A DNA stretch of 64,000 nt from Paenibacillus sp. ACRRY (GTDB lineage Bacteria; Bacillota; Bacilli; Paenibacillales; Paenibacillaceae), in assembly GCF_022346995.1 (NCBI RefSeq), contig NZ_JAKRNM010000001.1, positions 1-64,000 on the forward strand, read 5' to 3'. Positions 63,949 through 64,000 of the stretch are shown here, one piece after another; position 1 is the first letter of the stretch, and every line of letters starts with the position of its first letter. The position numbers and the translations under genes are program-made. The notes beneath the pieces are model-generated. The model did not search any database and was not told the DNA's origin. It worked only from the letters and a program-made list of their open reading frames with translations.

Positions 63949-64000
63949 TGCCGCAAATACGATTAATAGAACATGATAGATCGTCTTATGTATACAATTT

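Overview
The window looks like chromosomal DNA of a Paenibacillus-type Firmicute. Evidence seen directly: a Bacillales-style rRNA/tRNA operon end, strong GGAGG ribosome binding sites, frequent TTG/GTG starts, Rho-independent terminators after most units, a tRNA-Tyr T-box leader, LicT-type RNA antitermination and CcpA-type cre sites. The genus is inferred from the gene families. No transposase, phage gene, plasmid gene or CRISPR array was seen.

Layout. 1-700: 3' end of 23S rRNA, 5S rRNA, tRNA-Met, tRNA-Thr, tRNA-Leu and tandem terminators. 0.8-3.1 kb: a cupin protein, then an AhpD-like (carboxymuconolactone decarboxylase family) protein and an ECF41 sigma factor, with an ECF41-type promoter in front of the AhpD-like gene. 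3.3-9.3 kb: membrane and hypothetical proteins, a CPCC zinc protein, two convergent beta-lactamase-like serine hydrolases and an ankyrin protein. 9.6-12.35 kb: a YdjI-like SPFH/zinc-ribbon envelope-stress operon followed by a broken second copy of its last zinc-ribbon gene. 12.5-14.8 kb: a secreted protein, a second cupin and a hypothetical. 15-19.7 kb: a LysR regulator divergent from zwf-tal-gnd (pentose phosphate pathway). 20-21.7 kb: a membrane metallophosphoesterase and a small anchored protein.

22-38.9 kb is a sugar-utilisation island. Two complete aryl-beta-glucoside cassettes (LicT antiterminator, EIIBCA permease, GH1 6-phospho-beta-glucosidase) each carry RAT antiterminator sites and a cre box. 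Between them lie a nucleotidase, an AraC regulator divergent from a GH78 alpha-L-rhamnosidase, an acyltransferase, a P-loop protein and a flavoprotein. 39-46.6 kb: a subtilase, an acetyltransferase, a SMI1/KNR4 protein, a HAD phosphatase, an unlisted 35-residue membrane peptide, a YjfB-type motility protein, RluF, and an EamA/AraC pair. 46.7-49.9 kb: a cytochrome P450 divergent from an orphan YhgE-type permease and a PadR regulator. 50-55.3 kb: small stress and hypothetical proteins, an NCS2 purine permease, SelO and two immunity-like genes. 55.4-57 kb: T-box plus tyrS. 57.2-61.1 kb: YxcD-like and Gly-rich membrane proteins, a PadR regulator, a beta-carbonic anhydrase and an M32 carboxypeptidase. 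61.3-64 kb: a NitT/TauT-type ABC importer.

Most of the window is ordinary core or accessory metabolism. The signals most worth checking are regulatory (the ECF41 promoter, the double RAT leader, the 11-bp and 10-bp AraC-type direct repeats, the PadR-type dyad), the degenerated zinc-ribbon duplication and the small membrane peptide. I did not find a clearly undescribed defence or biosynthetic system.
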